A stretch of DNA of 57,117 nt from JADGGM01 sp025449955 (GTDB taxonomy: Bacteria; Gemmatimonadota; Gemmatimonadetes; Gemmatimonadales; Gemmatimonadaceae), in the NCBI GenBank assembly GCA_036554285.1, contig DATBNO010000041.1, positions 1 to 57,117 of the forward strand, in the 5' to 3' direction. Every line of letters starts with the position of its first letter. Position 1 is the first letter of the stretch. The position numbers and the translations under genes were made by a program. The notes below the pieces were generated by a model that was not told where the DNA came from, made no database searches, and saw only the letters and a list, made by a program, of their open reading frames with translations. Below, in pieces: positions 1 to 9,149 of this stretch.

Positions 1-2
1 CT

Positions 3-82
3 ATTCCCGAAGCGCGCCATTCCCGAAGCGCGCCATTCCCGAAGCGCGCCATTCCCGAAGCGCGCCATTCCCGAAGCGCGCC
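3..82. repeat. 16-bp tandem repeat, five copies
   Basis: Five exact head-to-tail copies of ATTCCCGAAGCGCGCC occupy positions 3-82. They are followed directly by a GC-rich arm (83-107) ending in GCGCGCTTCCCC, which is complementary in style to the repeat and resembles the arms of the palindromic elements near 3430 and 31050. The array lies just downstream of the clpX stop codon and may continue to the left of the window. No gene is visible in 1-107. Confidence 0.9.
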
Positions 83-107
83 GCCTGCGGCGCGCGCTTC
101 CCCGCCG

Positions 108-1358
<1,251 letters not shown>

Positions 1359-1492
1359 AAGGGTCCGCGGGAACAGGTGAAGCGGGCATCAGCTTGCTCC
1401 CCCATTGAAGGGGGGTGCGGTGGGGATGGGATACTTAACACCCCCCAAAATGACGGTCAAGCGTCGTACTCGGCACTCCTTTGTGAACTAAT
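1359..1492. other. clpP-clpX spacer with inverted repeats
   Basis: This 134-bp gap between clpP and clpX on the minus strand contains two inverted repeats. One is a C-run/G-run hairpin (CCCCC, a short loop, GGGGG, near 1400-1417). The other, at the clpP stop, pairs TTGTGAA with TTCACAA around a three- to four-base loop near 1482-1500. These could be an attenuator, processing site or weak terminator separating clpP from clpX expression. No gene is visible. The role is inference from structure only. Confidence 0.4.
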
Positions 1493-2116
1493 TCACAAGG
1501 TCGCCTTTCGATCAGTCGTTGCTAACGCACGCGCCTGCACGATCACGTTGTCGATCAATCCGTACTGCTTTGCCTCATCGGACGACATGAATCGGTCCCG
1601 ATCCACATCGCGCTCGATCTGTTCCACCGTGCGGCCTGTGTGCTTCGCCATGAGCTCGTTCATCTTGGACCGCAGGTACAGAATCTCCCTCGCCTGAATC
1701 TCGATGTCGGACGCCGTGCCCTGCGCGCCGCCCGAAGGCTGGTGAATCATGATCCGCGCATGCGGCAGCGCCGACCGCTTTCCCGCCGAACCGGCCGCAA
1801 GCAGGAACGCTCCCATGCTCGCCGCCATACCCATGCAGATCGTGCGGATGGGCGAGTTCATGAACTGCATCGTGTCGTAAATCGCCATTCCCGCCGATAC
1901 GCTGCCGCCTGGCGAGTTGATGTACAGATTCACGTCCCGCTCCGGATTATCGGCGTCGAGGAACAGGAGCTGAGCAATCACGATGTTGGCGACGTCGTCG
2001 TTGATCGGGGTGCCGAGGAACACGATCCGATCCATGAGCAGACGCGAGAAGATGTCGTACGTGCGCTCACCGCGGCTCGACCGCTCGATGACGTAGGGAG
2101 GATAAATGGTCGACAT
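1493..2116 (-). CDS. clpP: ATP-dependent Clp protease proteolytic subunit ClpP
   Basis: Serine peptidase that assembles as a tetradecameric barrel and degrades proteins fed by ClpX or ClpA-type ATPases. The 207-residue product shows the family signature with the catalytic serine in GMAASMGAF (Ser100), the histidine in MIHQPSGG (His125) and the aspartate near residue 170 in the ERDVDRDRF segment. The N terminus MSTIYPPYVIE is consistent with the short propeptide region before the mature axial loop. It lies 62 bp downstream of tig and upstream of clpX, so a tig-clpP-clpX transcription unit is likely. Length and motifs are ordinary. Confidence 0.98.
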   Translation of the reverse strand: MSTIYPPYVIERSSRGERTYDIFSRLLMDRIVFLGTPINDDVANIVIAQLLFLDADNPERDVNLYINSPGGSVSAGMAIYDTMQFMNSPIRTICMGMAASMGAFLLAAGSAGKRSALPHARIMIHQPSGGAQGTASDIEIQAREILYLRSKMNELMAKHTGRTVEQIERDVDRDRFMSSDEAKQYGLIDNVIVQARALATTDRKATL

Positions 2117-2178
2117 GGTACGCCTGCTCCTTGATCGTGTGTCCTACGAATACTAACCGACGCCTTACGCGACAATCG

Positions 2179-3417
2179 CTATTCGACGGTGTTCTTTTCG
2201 GTGAGCCAGGAGAACACGTTGTCCTCGGTGATCGTCCGCTCCAGCTCCTTGATTCTACCAGCCTTCTGTAACGACGCGTACACCTGGCCGGGGTCTACGC
2301 CGCGCTTGGACGCCATCTCGGCGATCCGGTCGTCGATGTCCGCTTCCGTAGCCTCGAGCTTCTCCCGCTTGGCGATCGTGTCCACCACCAGATCGCGCCG
2401 CACCTGACGCTCGGCCATCGGGCGGAACTCGTGCTCGAACCGCTCCTTCTCGCCTTCGGGAATCTGATAGGCTTCCTGGTAGGCGTGCATCAACTGGTGG
2501 ACCCAGCTCGGCGGCACCTCGAACGGATTGGCGCCGATGACCTCGTCCACCAGTTTCTGGCGAACCTGCGCGTCCGCTTCGCGCTCGGCGTCCTTCTGCA
2601 AGTCTTCGCGTACGGTTTTCTCGAGTGCGGCCAGCGAATCGAAGTCGCCTACTTCGCGCGCGAACGCATCGTCGAGCGCCGGCAGCGATTTGCGTTTGAC
2701 GTCTTTCACGGTGACGCGCACCTGCTTCGTGCTGCCGCGCTGTGCTTCATCGGGGAAGTCGTCGGGCCACTTGACGATGCGCTCATTCGTGGAGCCGGTG
2801 GGCGTCTCCATGATCAGCTCTTCGATACCGGGGATGGCTTGACCACCGCCTAACACGATCCGGTATTCGCCGCCGTCACCCATGGCGCCCGACTTATCGG
2901 CGGTCGCGAGCTGCACGGTGACCATGTCGCCCGGCAGCGCGCGTTCATCCACCGGCGCCCACGTCGCTTTCTGTTCGCGCATCGAATCGATCTGCTCGCG
3001 CACATGATCGTCCGTCACGACGCGCGGCGTGCGTGTCACGCGGAACCCAACCGTGCGGGGCAATTCGATGGACGGACGAATCTCGAGGTGGAGCTCGAAC
3101 GTGAGCGGCTCGCCGTCGTTGAACTTCAGCTCGTGAACGTGCGGCTGCGTCGCGAGCTCCACCTTCTCGCGCTCGAGGACTTCCTTGAACGCATCTTGGA
3201 CCGCGGACTCGATCGCTTCCTGGCGGATCGCGTCCGCGAATTTCTTGCGCACCATCGCCGTCGGCGCCTTACCGGGACGGAAGCCGGGAAGCCGAACTTG
3301 CGACGCGTACCGCTTCGCGGCGCGATCTTCGCGCTCGCGAACTTCCTCGACCGGGACCGACACCTCGAGCAAGCGCTCGAGTCCCTCGGTCTTCTTCGGG
3401 GTGATGGCGATGTTCAT
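2179..3417 (-). CDS. tig: trigger factor (ribosome-associated chaperone)
   Basis: Ribosome-bound peptidyl-prolyl isomerase and chaperone acting on nascent chains. The 412-residue protein carries the ribosome-binding signature VRLPGFRPGKAP near residues 41-52, followed by the central FKBP-like domain (about 150-240) and a charged, helical C-terminal chaperone domain. The start MNIAITPKKTEGL fits the family. It is the first gene of the tig-clpP-clpX cluster. The upstream gap (3418-3538) carries a palindromic repeat element rather than an obvious promoter. Assignment is secure from motif and neighbourhood. Confidence 0.97.
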   Translation of the reverse strand: MNIAITPKKTEGLERLLEVSVPVEEVREREDRAAKRYASQVRLPGFRPGKAPTAMVRKKFADAIRQEAIESAVQDAFKEVLEREKVELATQPHVHELKFNDGEPLTFELHLEIRPSIELPRTVGFRVTRTPRVVTDDHVREQIDSMREQKATWAPVDERALPGDMVTVQLATADKSGAMGDGGEYRIVLGGGQAIPGIEELIMETPTGSTNERIVKWPDDFPDEAQRGSTKQVRVTVKDVKRKSLPALDDAFAREVGDFDSLAALEKTVREDLQKDAEREADAQVRQKLVDEVIGANPFEVPPSWVHQLMHAYQEAYQIPEGEKERFEHEFRPMAERQVRRDLVVDTIAKREKLEATEADIDDRIAEMASKRGVDPGQVYASLQKAGRIKELERTITEDNVFSWLTEKNTVE

Positions 3418-3429
3418 GCGAGAATATTA

Positions 3430-3555
3430 CGCCGGGGAAGCGGCGCTTGGCAGCGCCTGGGGGAATGGGGAAGCGGCGGCTTGTGCCGCCGCGGGGAAAG
3501 GGGCGCGCATTCCCGGTTCCCCAAACGACAGTGCTTCCCTAAGGCGCCGTCAGGC
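3430..3555. repeat. palindromic intergenic repeat element (copy 2)
   Basis: A GC-rich block made of GGGGAAGCGG hairpin units: two hairpins flanked by GGGGAA in direct orientation (about 3433-3490), then a segment reading GCATTCCC...TTCCCCAAACG and an inverted arm GGCGCC-GTCA-GGCGCC (about 3543-3558). The modules match the element at 31053-31169 (GGGAAGCG..., TGGGGGAA, CCCCAAACG, GCTTCCCT), so the two are probably copies of one family. The last codons and stop of the M1-like peptidase lie inside its right edge. Structure is seen directly; mobility or function is unknown. Confidence 0.6.
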
Positions 3556-5488
3556 GCCGGTTCCCTTGGTCCCAGACGTTGTCCGCCGGCTTCAAATCCT
3601 GAAACCGATTCTCCGGGTCCAGGCGGACGCTGCGCGCCGTCTTTCCCTGCGTGGGCACCGTGATCGTGAGTGTGGTGTCACCGGCGAACCAGACGCTCGC
3701 CGGGCGCGTCACCGTTTGCGTCGAGCCATCTGACCATGTGATGCGTGCGATCACCGGCATGGCCATCGTGCCGCGGTCGGACACGTGGATCTCGAGGTTG
3801 CCGTTTTCGTCGCGGACCGAGGTGATGGCTTGGTCGAACGTGTCGCGGGTGAACCACCACGCGTTCCAGAACCAGCCCAGGTCCTGGCCGAGCTGGTGAT
3901 CCATGAACATGAAGAAATCCCAGGGGGACGGGTGCTTGTACGACCATGCGCGCGCGTAGGCGGCGAACGCATTCTTGACCGCGGAGTCGCCCACCACTCC
4001 GCCTAACGCGCGGAGCGCGACCGGGGCTTTGGCGTAGGCCTGCTCCTCGTAGCCGGGTCCGGCGAAGTCGGACGGCCACATGAGCGTCGGCTCCAGATCC
4101 TTGCCGGCGAGCGAGCGATACGCCTCGATCCATTCGTCGAAGCTCACGGGGCGCTTCGCATACGCGGCGTCGGAGAACAGATCGATGTAGTCGTTGAAGC
4201 CTTCGTCCTGCCAGCCATATCGCGTTTCGTCCGAGCTCACCGTCATCGGAAACCACTCGTGGCCCAGCTCGTGGGTGATCGTGCTCAAGTCGGGGCTGCA
4301 GAATACGATCATCGGATACTCCATACCTTGCTCGGGTCCGTCGGCCACCGATGCTTGAGGGAACGAGTAGGGCATGATCATTTTCGAGTGGTGCTCGAGC
4401 GCGAATCGCGCGAATTGCGCCGACTGGTGATAGTCGGCGTGCTCGGGGAGGTAGAACACCTGCACGAGCGTCGGGGACGGCGTGTCCGCGTGCGTCGCAT
4501 CCCACACGTAGTTCTTCGACGTCGCGAACGCGAAGTCGTTGACGCGCGGCGCCGTGAAGTGCCAGGTGAGCGCGCCGCCGGCGGCCGTGGCCGATCCCGC
4601 GCCGCGGCCTTGGGGCTCGACGACGTGGACGGTGGTGTCGGCGTGCATGGCCAGCGTTAGGCGGTCGCGCGTGGCGGCCGACAGCACGTCCGACGGATTG
4701 GCGAGCGTGCCCGTGGCGCCGACGAGCCACCCGGCCGGCACGGTGATCTTGACGTCGAAGCTGCCGAACTGGTTGTAGAACTCGCCCAGTCCGAGGTACT
4801 CGTCGGTGTCCCAGCCGCGCATGTCGTCGTACATGGCGACCTGCGGATACCACTGCGCCACCTGATACAGCGACGTGCCCCAGCGGCCCATCCGCTCGGC
4901 GCGCTGGTCCAACGGAACGTTAGGCACCGAGAAGTGCCACACCACGTCGAGGGTCGCCGTGGCGCCGGGCGCGACGGGCGAGGGCAATTGGACCACCGCC
5001 ACCGTGCCGTGCACCTCGAACGCGCGCGGATCGCCGAGCGCCACGGGTGCGCCGTTCACCGCGAGCCGCTCCATCACATCGCCCTGCGTGATGTCGGTGA
5101 CGTAGTCGTCGCGCGATTCGCCGGCCGTGTAATAGTTCTGGAGCAGTCGCAGCACGATGGTGTGGAGCGTGTCGGGCGTCGTGTTGTGCAGGGCGACGTG
5201 CTCGGTCCCGTGCAACACCGCGCTGTCCACGTCCAATCGGGCGTCGATCGCGTAGTCGACGCTCTGCTGCCAATAGTGCGCGCCCGGCGAGCCGGTGGAG
5301 TCGCGCGTGCCGGCGCGATAGGCGCGCTCGATGTCCGGGCCCAACGGGATGGTCCGCGGGACCGGGCGGGCGGGCCATTGCCCCGTCGCCGCCGACTGCG
5401 CGCCGGCGGCAGGAGACAGGCACAGAGTTAGGCACGCGGCCGCGGCCGCCAGACGGCGGGCCTGATACGAAATGCATCGAGGCGTCAT
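3539..5488 (-). CDS. secreted M1-family metallopeptidase
   Basis: Predicted zinc aminopeptidase-like enzyme of the M1 (gluzincin) clan, exported across the inner membrane. The 649-residue product begins with a Sec signal peptide (ARRLAAAAACLTLCLSPAAGA, cleavage near AGA-Q) and has an N-terminal beta-rich domain typical of M1 proteins. The catalytic zinc motif HELGHEW is near residue 405, with the third ligand region WQDEGFNDY about 20 residues later. The usual GxMEN substrate loop appears as a GMEYP variant, so activity as a classical aminopeptidase is not certain. The extreme C terminus overlaps a palindromic repeat element. It is transcribed divergently from the tandem TonB-C-like family, with about 170 bp between them. 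Confidence 0.85.
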   Translation of the reverse strand: MTPRCISYQARRLAAAAACLTLCLSPAAGAQSAATGQWPARPVPRTIPLGPDIERAYRAGTRDSTGSPGAHYWQQSVDYAIDARLDVDSAVLHGTEHVALHNTTPDTLHTIVLRLLQNYYTAGESRDDYVTDITQGDVMERLAVNGAPVALGDPRAFEVHGTVAVVQLPSPVAPGATATLDVVWHFSVPNVPLDQRAERMGRWGTSLYQVAQWYPQVAMYDDMRGWDTDEYLGLGEFYNQFGSFDVKITVPAGWLVGATGTLANPSDVLSAATRDRLTLAMHADTTVHVVEPQGRGAGSATAAGGALTWHFTAPRVNDFAFATSKNYVWDATHADTPSPTLVQVFYLPEHADYHQSAQFARFALEHHSKMIMPYSFPQASVADGPEQGMEYPMIVFCSPDLSTITHELGHEWFPMTVSSDETRYGWQDEGFNDYIDLFSDAAYAKRPVSFDEWIEAYRSLAGKDLEPTLMWPSDFAGPGYEEQAYAKAPVALRALGGVVGDSAVKNAFAAYARAWSYKHPSPWDFFMFMDHQLGQDLGWFWNAWWFTRDTFDQAITSVRDENGNLEIHVSDRGTMAMPVIARITWSDGSTQTVTRPASVWFAGDTTLTITVPTQGKTARSVRLDPENRFQDLKPADNVWDQGNRRLTAP

Positions 5489-5659
5489 TCGAGGCGTCCC
5501 AGGCGAGGGTCGTTCCGGCTTGACTAACGAACATCCGGCCTCATATTCGAGCGGTCAGCGCCGTTCTCCGCATCGCGTCCCGCCGTTCCAGTCGGCTGTC
5601 TTCGTTCCGCTGAATCATAGCACCCGTCCCGCCGCGACGGCTGCGAGTCCAGGAGCGTC
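5489..5659. promoter_or_regulatory. divergent intergenic region
   Basis: The 171-bp region lies between the divergently transcribed M1-like peptidase and the first TonB-C-like paralogue, and must hold promoters for both. I do not recognise a convincing -35/-10 pair. The only clear element is an AGGAG ribosome binding site a few bases before the ATG at 5660, which fixes that start. Confidence 0.35.
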
Positions 5660-6647
5660 ATGTTTCTCTCTGCATCGGGACGCAGTCGCACGCCGTCCCC
5701 AGGCTGGGCCCGGTGGCACGCCATCGTCGTGGCGGCGCTCGGGAATCGCGTTGCCGCAGAGTGTGTGGGCGCAGGCATCCCCGGCGCCGACGCCGGATCT
5801 GACTCTCACGCCTCCCGACTCGACGTGGCTGGTGACGGATCCGGCCGCGCGGGGCTGCGTGGACACCTTGTCCGCGGCGAGCCTGCGCCCGGTGACCGTC
5901 TACCAGATCGCGAAGCCCTCCGACACCACCGAGACGGTGCTGGCGCAGGTGGCGCTCATCTCGCAGCGCGTGGCCGAGGGCGTTCGCGCCGCGTTAGGCG
6001 GGGGGCGCGACCTGGTGTCGGACGCCGACACGCTCGCGTCGTGGAGGCGCGTGGCCGGCCGCGTGCCCGTCCGCGTGGTGCTCCATCGCGAGGCGCCGAC
6101 GACGTGGCGTCCCGACAGCAGCGCCGATCCGGCGAAAATGAAATTGACGGCGCTCTATGCGAGCGTGCTGCGCGCTGTGCCCGCGGATCAACTCGAGATC
6201 GTGTGGCCCGAGCCTGCGGCGTCCGATTCGCTCATCGTGTTCTTCGAGCTTACGAGCACCGATTCGGACAAAAGACCGCTGCCACGTCCTGGATATCCCA
6301 TGATCTCGGTGTTCCGGATGCGCGGCGTCGGCTTCACTCCGGCCATGAATCGCCCGGGTGGACCCTATCCATCGTACCCCGATGATGCCGAGGCGGCCGG
6401 TGTCGATGCGGAGGTCGTGATGGACATCGTCGTTAGTCCAAGTGGCCCCGCTGACGCAACGGTGCGGAGCCTCGTCATATCATCGCGGCGGGACACTCTC
6501 GACGGCGATGCTCGCGAACGGTATGGGCGTGAATTCACATCGTCGGTCGAACAGGTGTTGCGAAGGAAGCGGTTCGATCCGGCCCGCATCGGCGGCTGTG
6601 CCGTGCCGCAGCAGGCGTCTTTCCCGTTCGCCTTCCGCCGCGGCTGA
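5660..6647 (+). pseudogene. secreted TonB-C-like protein, paralogue A, frameshifted in signal peptide
   Basis: First of four tandem paralogues. An ATG at 5660 with an AGGAG site begins MFLSASGRSRT and runs into a hydrophobic stretch HAIVVAALG, but that frame then leaves the family. The family sequence continues in another frame from position 5742 (IALPQSVWAQASPAPTP). Removing one G from the GGG at 5741-5743 joins the two into a perfect signal peptide with cleavage at AQA-S, so a single-base insertion is inferred. The rest (to 6647) is intact: a conserved Cys-x-Asp-Thr-Leu near the mature N terminus, a central domain, and a C-terminal TonB-C-like domain ending in FDPARIGGC plus a hydrophobic tail. 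It may be a young pseudogene, a phase-variable gene or a sequencing error. Function unknown. Confidence 0.65.
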
Positions 6648-6722
6648 CCCGTGTCAGTGTGCGCCCGGTCGCGTCATGCATGCCTGACGAGTCGATGGTT
6701 CATCTCCGACGCGCCTTCATCG

Positions 6723-7223
6723 ATGCCTAACCCTTCACTCGTCCATCGTGTCCTGTCAGCCGCGCGCCGGTGGGCCCTAACCGCCGTCCCGGTCGTGCTC
6801 GCCGCGGCCCAGTCGGCGGCGTCGCGAGCACCCGTCTCGACGGAGGTCATGGCGGGCGACCGCGCCGCGCAGGCCTGTTTCGACTCGATGTCCGACGGGA
6901 GCCTGGGCCGCCTAACGGTGTCGCCGCGCGCCGTGATCATGGACGCCAACGCGGCCCTCGTCGCGCAGGCGGCGCTGGTCTCGCAGCACATCTCGCAGGC
7001 GGCGCGTGCTGCGTTAGGCGGCGTCGGCGACTCGCTGCCGGCCGGCGATGCCTTCGGCGTGTGGCGCGAGTCGGAGTTCGACTACCGCGAGTTCATCGAT
7101 ACGTCGCGCGAGCTGGTGCTGCGCACGCGGTTTCGTCCCGCGCGCATCGGCGGATGCACGATCCGGCAGCTGGTGCATTTGAGCTTCAAGTACGGTGGGC
7201 GCAACGCACCCTCATCTCCATGA
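6723..7223 (+). CDS. secreted TonB-C-like protein, paralogue B, internally deleted
   Basis: A 166-residue product from the ATG at 6723, whose first bases overlap a GCCTAAC word. It has an N-terminal hydrophobic signal (ALTAVPVVLAAAQSA) and aligns with paralogues C and D at both ends: ACFDSM and ALGGVGDSLPAGDAFGVW at the front, then directly FDYREFIDTSRELVL and ARIGGCTIRQ at the back. Roughly 150-160 residues of the centre and the first half of the TonB-C-like domain are missing, in frame. The stop overlaps the next start (ATGA), so it is translationally coupled to paralogue C. No strong ribosome binding site is visible, and a GTG at 6651 is an alternative start. It is probably a decaying or minimal family member. 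Confidence 0.6.
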   Translation: MPNPSLVHRVLSAARRWALTAVPVVLAAAQSAASRAPVSTEVMAGDRAAQACFDSMSDGSLGRLTVSPRAVIMDANAALVAQAALVSQHISQAARAALGGVGDSLPAGDAFGVWRESEFDYREFIDTSRELVLRTRFRPARIGGCTIRQLVHLSFKYGGRNAPSSP

Positions 7224-8167
7224 CACGTGTTCACACAATGACGTCCGCCAGACCAACGACGCGAACGCTCGGCAGGTATTGCGGCATCGCCTTTGGGCTG
7301 CTGTGCGCGGCTGCAGCCGGCGGGTCGGCGCAGCAATCGGGCTCCGATGGCGCCGACGCCGTCGCGACCGGCCCTTCCCAGTGCGCGGACACGCTTCAGC
7401 CCGCGAATCTCATGCGCGTGACCGTGTATCAGGAGGTTTCCGCGAAGGATACGGCGTCGGCGCTCGTGTCCCAACTCGACCTGGTCGCACAGCGCATCGC
7501 GATCGCCGTTCGCACGGCGCTGGGCGCCGCCGGCGATGCCGTGCCGCAGGCCGATTCGTTAGGCGTCTGGATGGGCGCGGGCCGCCGTCTCCCGTTCGTC
7601 GTGGTCGTTAGGCGAGAGGGCGCAGGGTCATGGCGACGCGACACCAACTCGGATACCATCAGCGCCAAGGTCACGAACTTGTACGCCGGCGCACTGCGCT
7701 CCATTCCGCCGGACTCGCTGTGGATGGTATGGCCCGACGGATACGCCGCAGACTCTGTCGTGTTTCGACTCATGCTCATCGCCGCGTCGAACACCAGTCA
7801 TTTGTCGGCCACGACGTACTCTCTCTTTGCCGTGTACGGCACGAACGGACTTCGCGAACACCCGGCCTTGCTGATGAAAGGCCAACCATCGCCTTGGTAC
7901 CCCACCGACGCGGAATATCGTGGCCTCGTGGGCGATGTGTTGCTGCAATTCGCTATCGACACGCAAGGTCGAGCCGATATGACGACAATCAAAGTTCTCA
8001 GACCCACCGCCGCCACCCTGAGCACGTCGCCCTTCGCGCACTTCTACCGAGAGTTTGCGTTGGCCGCGGAAGAAGCAGTGCGACACGACCGCTTTTATCC
8101 AGCACGAATCGGGACGTGTCCTGTGCGGCAGCTCGTCCAGTTCCCCTTCTCGTTCTCCAAGCCGTGA
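7220..8167 (+). CDS. secreted TonB-C-like protein, paralogue C
   Basis: A 315-residue intact family member. The N-terminal signal peptide (IAFGLLCAAAAGGSAQ) is followed by a conserved cysteine segment SQCADTLQ, a helical region ALVSQLDLVAQRIAIAVRTA, and a region containing IPPDSLWMVWPDGY. A C-terminal domain follows with VLLQFAIDTQGRADMTTIKV and ARIGTCPVRQLVQFPF. The last domain has the spacing of a TonB C-terminal fold (beta strand, G-turn, helix, f.PA...G.p), so it may be TonB-C-like, but it lacks the transmembrane and proline-rich parts of a real TonB. Two conserved cysteines (start of mature protein and GTC near the end) could form a disulphide. The start overlaps the stop of paralogue B. 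Confidence 0.7.
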   Translation: MTRVHTMTSARPTTRTLGRYCGIAFGLLCAAAAGGSAQQSGSDGADAVATGPSQCADTLQPANLMRVTVYQEVSAKDTASALVSQLDLVAQRIAIAVRTALGAAGDAVPQADSLGVWMGAGRRLPFVVVVRREGAGSWRRDTNSDTISAKVTNLYAGALRSIPPDSLWMVWPDGYAADSVVFRLMLIAASNTSHLSATTYSLFAVYGTNGLREHPALLMKGQPSPWYPTDAEYRGLVGDVLLQFAIDTQGRADMTTIKVLRPTAATLSTSPFAHFYREFALAAEEAVRHDRFYPARIGTCPVRQLVQFPFSFSKP

Positions 8168-8184
8168 GGCCGCTAAGTCTCTCC

Positions 8185-9093
8185 ATGATCCGTGCAATCG
8201 GTATCGCATTGGCACTCGCGCTCGCCGGGTCGACGGCAGTCACGGCGCAAGCGGCGGACACCGACACCTTCGTCGCGCCTAATACCCCGGAGTGGGCGCA
8301 ATGCCGCGACACCCTCGACGCCGACAACCTGTCGAGCTTCATGGTCGCGCAGGAAGTGCTGATGCAGGACACGACGCCGGCGATGCTGGCGCAGGTCAGC
8401 CTGATCGCGCAGCGGATCGCCGCCACGGTGCGGGCCGCGCTCGGCGCGCCCGATGAATCTGTCCCGCCCGGCAACGCGTTAGGCATGTTCGAGGAAGGGA
8501 GCCAGGACGTTCCCATCGACATCGTGCTCCATCGCGACGGGCCGACGACGTGGCGGAGCGCTACGCCGAGCGCGCACGCGACGACTCCCAAGGTGACGGC
8601 GTTCTACATGCAGGTCCTCAAGTCCATTCCGCCGGATTCGCTCTGGATCGTGTGGCCGGATGGATATTCGCCCGACTCGCTCGTCCTCCGCCTCAACCTC
8701 GAGTCGTATCGCAAGAACATGCTGTTGTCGGAGCGCAAGACCGCGTCCTTCATGGTCTTCATGGCGCACGGCGTCACCGAAGGTCCGGCGATAATTCGCG
8801 ACAAAGGGCCGATGGTGTATCCATCGGATGCGAACTTCCAGAGCCGTGCCGGCCGCGTGGTACTGCAATACGTCGTCGATACGTCCGGCCGTGCCGACTC
8901 GACAACCATTCGCGTGCTCGAGCCCTCGGACTCGGAGATCGATACGACCGCGACCGGACGATTCTACCGCGAGTTCATCGACGCTTCGCGCAACGCTGTT
9001 CTGCAGACCCAGTATTTGCCGGCCCATGTCGGCGGATGCCCCATGCGCCAGCGCGCGCACGCGGAGTTCACGTACCCGGAACGCCGGCCGTAG
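8185..9093 (+). CDS. secreted TonB-C-like protein, paralogue D
   Basis: A 302-residue intact member closing the tandem array, 17 bp after paralogue C. It has a signal peptide MIRAIGIALALALAGSTAVTAQA, the conserved AQCRDTLDADNL, MLAQVSLIAQRIAATVRAAL and IPPDSLWIVWPDGY blocks, and a C-terminal TonB-C-like domain with VVLQYVVDTSGRADSTTIRV and AHVGGCPMRQRAHAEF. The conserved cysteine pair is retained. No catalytic motif is recognisable. Sequence similarity to A, B and C is visible along the whole length, so the array arose by local duplication. The likely location is the periplasm; the ligand and role are unknown. Confidence 0.7.
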   Translation: MIRAIGIALALALAGSTAVTAQAADTDTFVAPNTPEWAQCRDTLDADNLSSFMVAQEVLMQDTTPAMLAQVSLIAQRIAATVRAALGAPDESVPPGNALGMFEEGSQDVPIDIVLHRDGPTTWRSATPSAHATTPKVTAFYMQVLKSIPPDSLWIVWPDGYSPDSLVLRLNLESYRKNMLLSERKTASFMVFMAHGVTEGPAIIRDKGPMVYPSDANFQSRAGRVVLQYVVDTSGRADSTTIRVLEPSDSEIDTTATGRFYREFIDASRNAVLQTQYLPAHVGGCPMRQRAHAEFTYPERRP

Positions 9094-9149
9094 CGTCGCG
9101 CCTAACCGTCGCCCGGGCGTCCGTCTGGGGCAGATGGGGACGGGTGCGC

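Noticed and set aside
3..82. CRISPR array at the left edge
   Set aside because: The repeats are contiguous with no spacers, so it is a simple tandem repeat.
5472..5741. Using the upstream part of the downstream frame as the N terminus of paralogue A
   Set aside because: That stretch has no signal peptide and overlaps the start region of the divergent peptidase, whereas the ATG at 5660 has an AGGAG site and a signal sequence joined by a one-base shift.
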